Below are positions 6,931-8,758 of a DNA stretch of 8,758 bases, one piece after another (the first letter of the stretch is position 1; each line of letters begins with the position of its first letter). The notes beneath the pieces are model-generated. The model was not told the origin of the DNA and ran no database searches. It worked only from the letters and a program-made list of their open reading frames with translations. The translations under genes and the position numbers were made by a program. Origin of the DNA: Treponema sp. (GTDB lineage Bacteria > Spirochaetota > Spirochaetia > Treponematales > Breznakiellaceae); the NCBI GenBank assembly GCA_009786625.1, contig WQRT01000017.1:16595-25352 (forward strand), in the 5' to 3' direction.

Positions 6931-7070
6931 CCGCGAACCACACTAACCACACGAACTTTTGATTCGATATTTATTTTAATATTCTAGAAATAATTGATAA
7001 CTATCAGGAATATTAATGATTAAGGATAAGTCATCAAACCACAGGTTCGTGAGGTTAGTGTGGTTCGCGG
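6931..7070. repeat. 140-bp imperfect palindromic element with 26-bp inverted arms
   Basis: The left arm (6931-6956) and right arm (7045-7070) are inverted copies matching at 25 of 26 positions. Both contain the core GGTTAGTGTGGTTCGCGG or its complement. Each arm is made of three 9-bp units. A perfect inner palindrome TGATAACTATCA (6995-7006) has exactly the same centre (7000.5) as the arms. The sequence between arms and centre still pairs partially, for example 6960-6968 with 7033-7041. A second, offset inverted repeat (TTAATATTC at 6976-6984, complement at 7008-7016) adds further folding potential. No target-site duplication is evident. It resembles a miniature inverted-repeat or REP-like element; no transposase is present here. 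Confidence 0.75.
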
Positions 7071-7095
7071 CAATATTCTTCCATATCGTGCTGCC

Positions 7096-7109
7096 TGTGT
7101 GGTTCGCGG
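7096..7109. repeat. partial copy of the 9-bp repeat
   Basis: TGTGTGGTTCGCGG matches the terminal part of the palindrome arms. It lies in the same orientation as the right arm, 26 bp beyond it, and 16 bp beyond the stop of the convergent lipoprotein gene. It may be a decayed copy or half of another element. Confidence 0.65.
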
Positions 7110-7125
7110 TTAAAATATTAGATCA

Positions 7126-8169
7126 CTATTCCTCAAACGAAAATGTCTGCTCGAACAGAACATTCCCTTCACGGTTTACAATTGTAAGATCATAGCGGCC
7201 TGTTTGTGTGCCGACAAATACTTTGCCTGCCTTGGCTTCTCCGCTTCTGATTTGTACCCTGTCGCTCTCGCCGCTTGTTCTGGAAGTTCCCGATCTGTAA
7301 AAATAAACATCAAAATTGCCGTTGGCGCCTGTGTCGTTGTACATAATAACGTTTATGCCTGTGTTAACCAGAGCCGGCAGGGGATCTCCTCCCGTTTGCG
7401 GACTGTTTGTAAGCTCTACAGGAAATTCGCTGGACGCTATCTGATTCGCCGCGCTTCTTGTAATATTAATGGGCGTGTCAACAAATGTCACATAACCCAT
7501 AAATCTCTGAGCCCAGTAATTTTCATCCTGTCTTGACAGAATTACGCCTGTCTGCCTGCCGGCGGATGCGGCATGGAGCATATTTGTTCCGTCGTGGTAT
7601 ATGGCGACATGGGACGGCGAACCTCTTCCAAAAACAATAATATCTCCCGGCTGCACCGATTCGCGGTTCACCCTTCTTCCCATCGCCCACATCATTGCCG
7701 AGGTTCTAGGAATGACAATGCCTGTCGCTTCATAATATGCCTGAACAATTAATCCCGAGCAGTCAAACCTTGAAGGAGGATTCTGAGCGCCCAATTGATA
7801 TCTAGCGCCGCGGTACCTGTTCGCGCTTGCCAGTATCGCGTTTCTTATTTCAAGATTATCTGTAATTTTCGGCTGCGGCCCCGGCTTGGGAGGAGGAGCA
7901 GGTTCGGCTCTTCCCGGCTGCTGCTGCCTTGGAACCACGATAATGGACGGCAGCGCTCTTACTTCGTTAACAACGCTGTCAATCGCCGATGCGGTGGAAT
8001 CCTTAAGTGAATCTATCATTGACGTAGAATTGCTTACAACCTGCGTCAACGACTCAGGTAAATTCGCTTTTATATTTTTGCTAATCGATGATACTTCGCA
8101 GCACGATATAACAAAAATTATCGATAAAATAATTGCATGGATTAAACTGGCTTTAATAATATTTTTCAT
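7126..8169 (-). CDS. NlpC/P60 family lipoprotein, predicted peptidoglycan endopeptidase
   Basis: This 347-residue protein has a lipoprotein signal peptide: basic start, hydrophobic stretch 8-20, and lipobox V-I-S-C with C23 as the likely lipidated residue. Spirochete lipoboxes tolerate such variation. Residues 25-105 form a probable stalk ending in a Pro-rich segment (QQQPGRAEPAPPPKPGPQP). The NlpC/P60 domain spans about 106-230, with catalytic Cys137 in RFDCSGLIVQAYY, His187 in SHVAIYHDG and third residue His199 in MLHAAS. Family members hydrolyse the bond between D-Glu and the diamino acid of peptide stems. Residues 262-347 form an extra Gly/Asn/Thr-rich, probably beta-sandwich domain that I do not recognise. 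The ATG has no Shine-Dalgarno, and a GATAAT box ends 9 bp before it. The gene follows a metallophosphoesterase gene by 60 bp on the same strand. Confidence 0.93.
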   Translation of the reverse strand: MKNIIKASLIHAIILSIIFVISCCEVSSISKNIKANLPESLTQVVSNSTSMIDSLKDSTASAIDSVVNEVRALPSIIVVPRQQQPGRAEPAPPPKPGPQPKITDNLEIRNAILASANRYRGARYQLGAQNPPSRFDCSGLIVQAYYEATGIVIPRTSAMMWAMGRRVNRESVQPGDIIVFGRGSPSHVAIYHDGTNMLHAASAGRQTGVILSRQDENYWAQRFMGYVTFVDTPINITRSAANQIASSEFPVELTNSPQTGGDPLPALVNTGINVIMYNDTGANGNFDVYFYRSGTSRTSGESDRVQIRSGEAKAGKVFVGTQTGRYDLTIVNREGNVLFEQTFSFEE

Positions 8170-8178
8170 CTATGAAAT

Positions 8179-8184
8179 ATTATC
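8179..8184 (-). promoter_or_regulatory. possible -10 box for the NlpC/P60 lipoprotein gene
   Basis: The minus strand has GATAAT ending 9 bp before the ATG at 8169. The best -35 candidates are TTGAGA at a 15-bp spacing, or TTGAAT paired with an overlapping TATGAT at 19 bp, so the call is weak. The layout repeats that of the sugar operon promoter and would give a very short leader. Confidence 0.28.
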
Positions 8185-8229
8185 ATAAAAATAGTAATAT
8201 CTCAATATTCAAAAAAAGAATGAGTTTTT

Positions 8230-8758
8230 TTATCCGCTGCCGAGCAGTTTAATCCTGGCAAAAATGTAATCCAGCCTGTTGTGATTCAATACAGCGCGGC
8301 GGTAAGGTTTGCCGCTGATGCCGTCAATATTGTAATTACCCCTTGTGACGAATTTCTTGCTCTTTCCTTCCGTGAACCAGTAAACAAGAGCGATATCTTC
8401 GTTTGTTATTTCAATCGCGTTAATGCCTTTTTTACCGAGAGCGCAGCCTGAGTTGAAAAGACAGGGGACAGGAAGCTCGTCTCCGTACAGGCTCTGGCGT
8501 AAAACATCGCGGCGTTCTTTTCGTTTCAGCTTGCTAAGTTCCTTTCTTAAAGCCCCGACTTCATTTTCGATGCGGACGCGATCCTCTCCGCCGCTTGAAG
8601 GATAATCGCGGCACAGCCTTTCTATCTCAAACTTGATGTAATCGAATCTTCCAAGCGATTCAAAGAGAGGGCGGTGGGTATGGCCTATTATCGAAAGGCA
8701 GTGTTTCTCAAGGGAAAAAGCATAGGCTTTTTTTTCAATATGAAAACGCTTATTTGGG
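8230..8758 (-). CDS. metallophosphoesterase, C-terminal 175 residues (5' end outside window)
   Basis: The frame is open from the right edge to a TAA at 8230-8232. The visible part begins within a calcineurin-like phosphoesterase: IIGHTHRP (residues 23-30 of the fragment) is the conserved C-terminal metal-binding GHTH motif, and VPCLFNSGCALG (97-108) matches the Asn-x-Gly region that follows it in this family. Between them, residues 60-90 are a charged, Lys/Arg/Glu-rich helix with coiled-coil character that is longer than in minimal members. The N-terminal D-x-H and GD motifs lie beyond the window. It precedes the lipoprotein gene on the same strand by 60 bp. Substrate class (protein phosphate, nucleotide or lipid) cannot be judged from this fragment. 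Confidence 0.8.
   Translation of the reverse strand, partial: PNKRFHIEKKAYAFSLEKHCLSIIGHTHRPLFESLGRFDYIKFEIERLCRDYPSSGGEDRVRIENEVGALRKELSKLKRKERRDVLRQSLYGDELPVPCLFNSGCALGKKGINAIEITNEDIALVYWFTEGKSKKFVTRGNYNIDGISGKPYRRAVLNHNRLDYIFARIKLLGSG

Larger units (their letters stand above)
6894..7125. other. gene-free stretch between convergent genes, occupied by repeats
   Basis: This interval separates the ends of two convergent genes. It holds a 140-bp palindromic element (6931-7070), a partial repeat copy (7096-7109) and AT-rich filler. I see no open frame of note and no classical GC-stem/U-tract terminator. The palindrome could act as a bidirectional one. Confidence 0.7.

Noticed and set aside
6931..7109. 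CRISPR array from the repeated units
   Set aside because: Copies are inverted or partial, built of 9-bp units, with no regular spacers and no cas genes.
7663..7680. Extra copy of the repeat (CGCGGTTCAC) in the lipoprotein gene and near 1755
   Set aside because: Only about ten bases are shared and the 9-bp unit structure is absent; consistent with chance.
7886..8188. 100-residue plus-strand open frame
   Set aside because: Antisense to the lipoprotein signal peptide and stalk; its hydrophobic end mirrors the lipoprotein's own signal sequence.
8211..8231. A7/T7 inverted repeat as a terminator after the metallophosphoesterase
   Set aside because: The stem is only A-T pairs with no GC, and it overlaps the stop codon; too weak to call.

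Overview
The window looks like a spirochete chromosome, most likely Treponema or a relative, at moderate GC. This rests on a radical SAM/SPASM protein of the spirochete-restricted 'spiro-SPASM' type, a relaxed lipobox (V-I-S-C), and an exported caspase/SUMF1 protein of a kind frequent in treponemes. The assignment comes from family recognition and was not tested by any search.

Left part (1-5110, all minus strand): four tightly packed genes read right to left. They are a spiro-SPASM radical SAM protein, a GT-A-type glycosyltransferase, an SpsF-like cytidylyltransferase, and a large open frame leaving the left edge that fuses an SpsG/PseG-like glycosyl-nucleotide domain to a zinc-ribbon SAM methyltransferase. 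Junctions overlap by 26 bp, are separated by 2 bp, or overlap by 1 bp, so this is almost certainly one operon. Together they suggest activation, transfer and methylation of an unusual sugar, possibly a nonulosonic-acid-like sugar on a surface or flagellar protein. The radical SAM step is unexplained.

Middle (5111-6893): a short divergent intergenic region with a promoter candidate for each direction, then a plus-strand gene for a secreted protein. It has a signal peptide, a caspase-like domain with His/Cys dyad, a Pro/Thr/Ala linker and a formylglycine-generating-enzyme-fold domain that lacks the catalytic cysteines.

Right part (6894-8758): a gene-free stretch of 232 bp holds a 140-bp palindromic element with 26-bp arms built from 9-bp units (GGTTAGTGT type), plus a stray partial copy. 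The same repeat occurs inside the SpsG-like gene about 5.5 kb away, where it is read in frame as Asn-His-Thr repeats. Beyond it, on the minus strand, lie an NlpC/P60 lipoprotein and the C-terminal part of a metallophosphoesterase cut by the right edge.

The main points of interest are the two fusion proteins in the sugar operon, the dispersed 9-bp repeat family that enters a coding sequence, and the exported caspase with a probably non-catalytic FGE domain. No RNA gene, CRISPR array, transposase or recombinase was seen.
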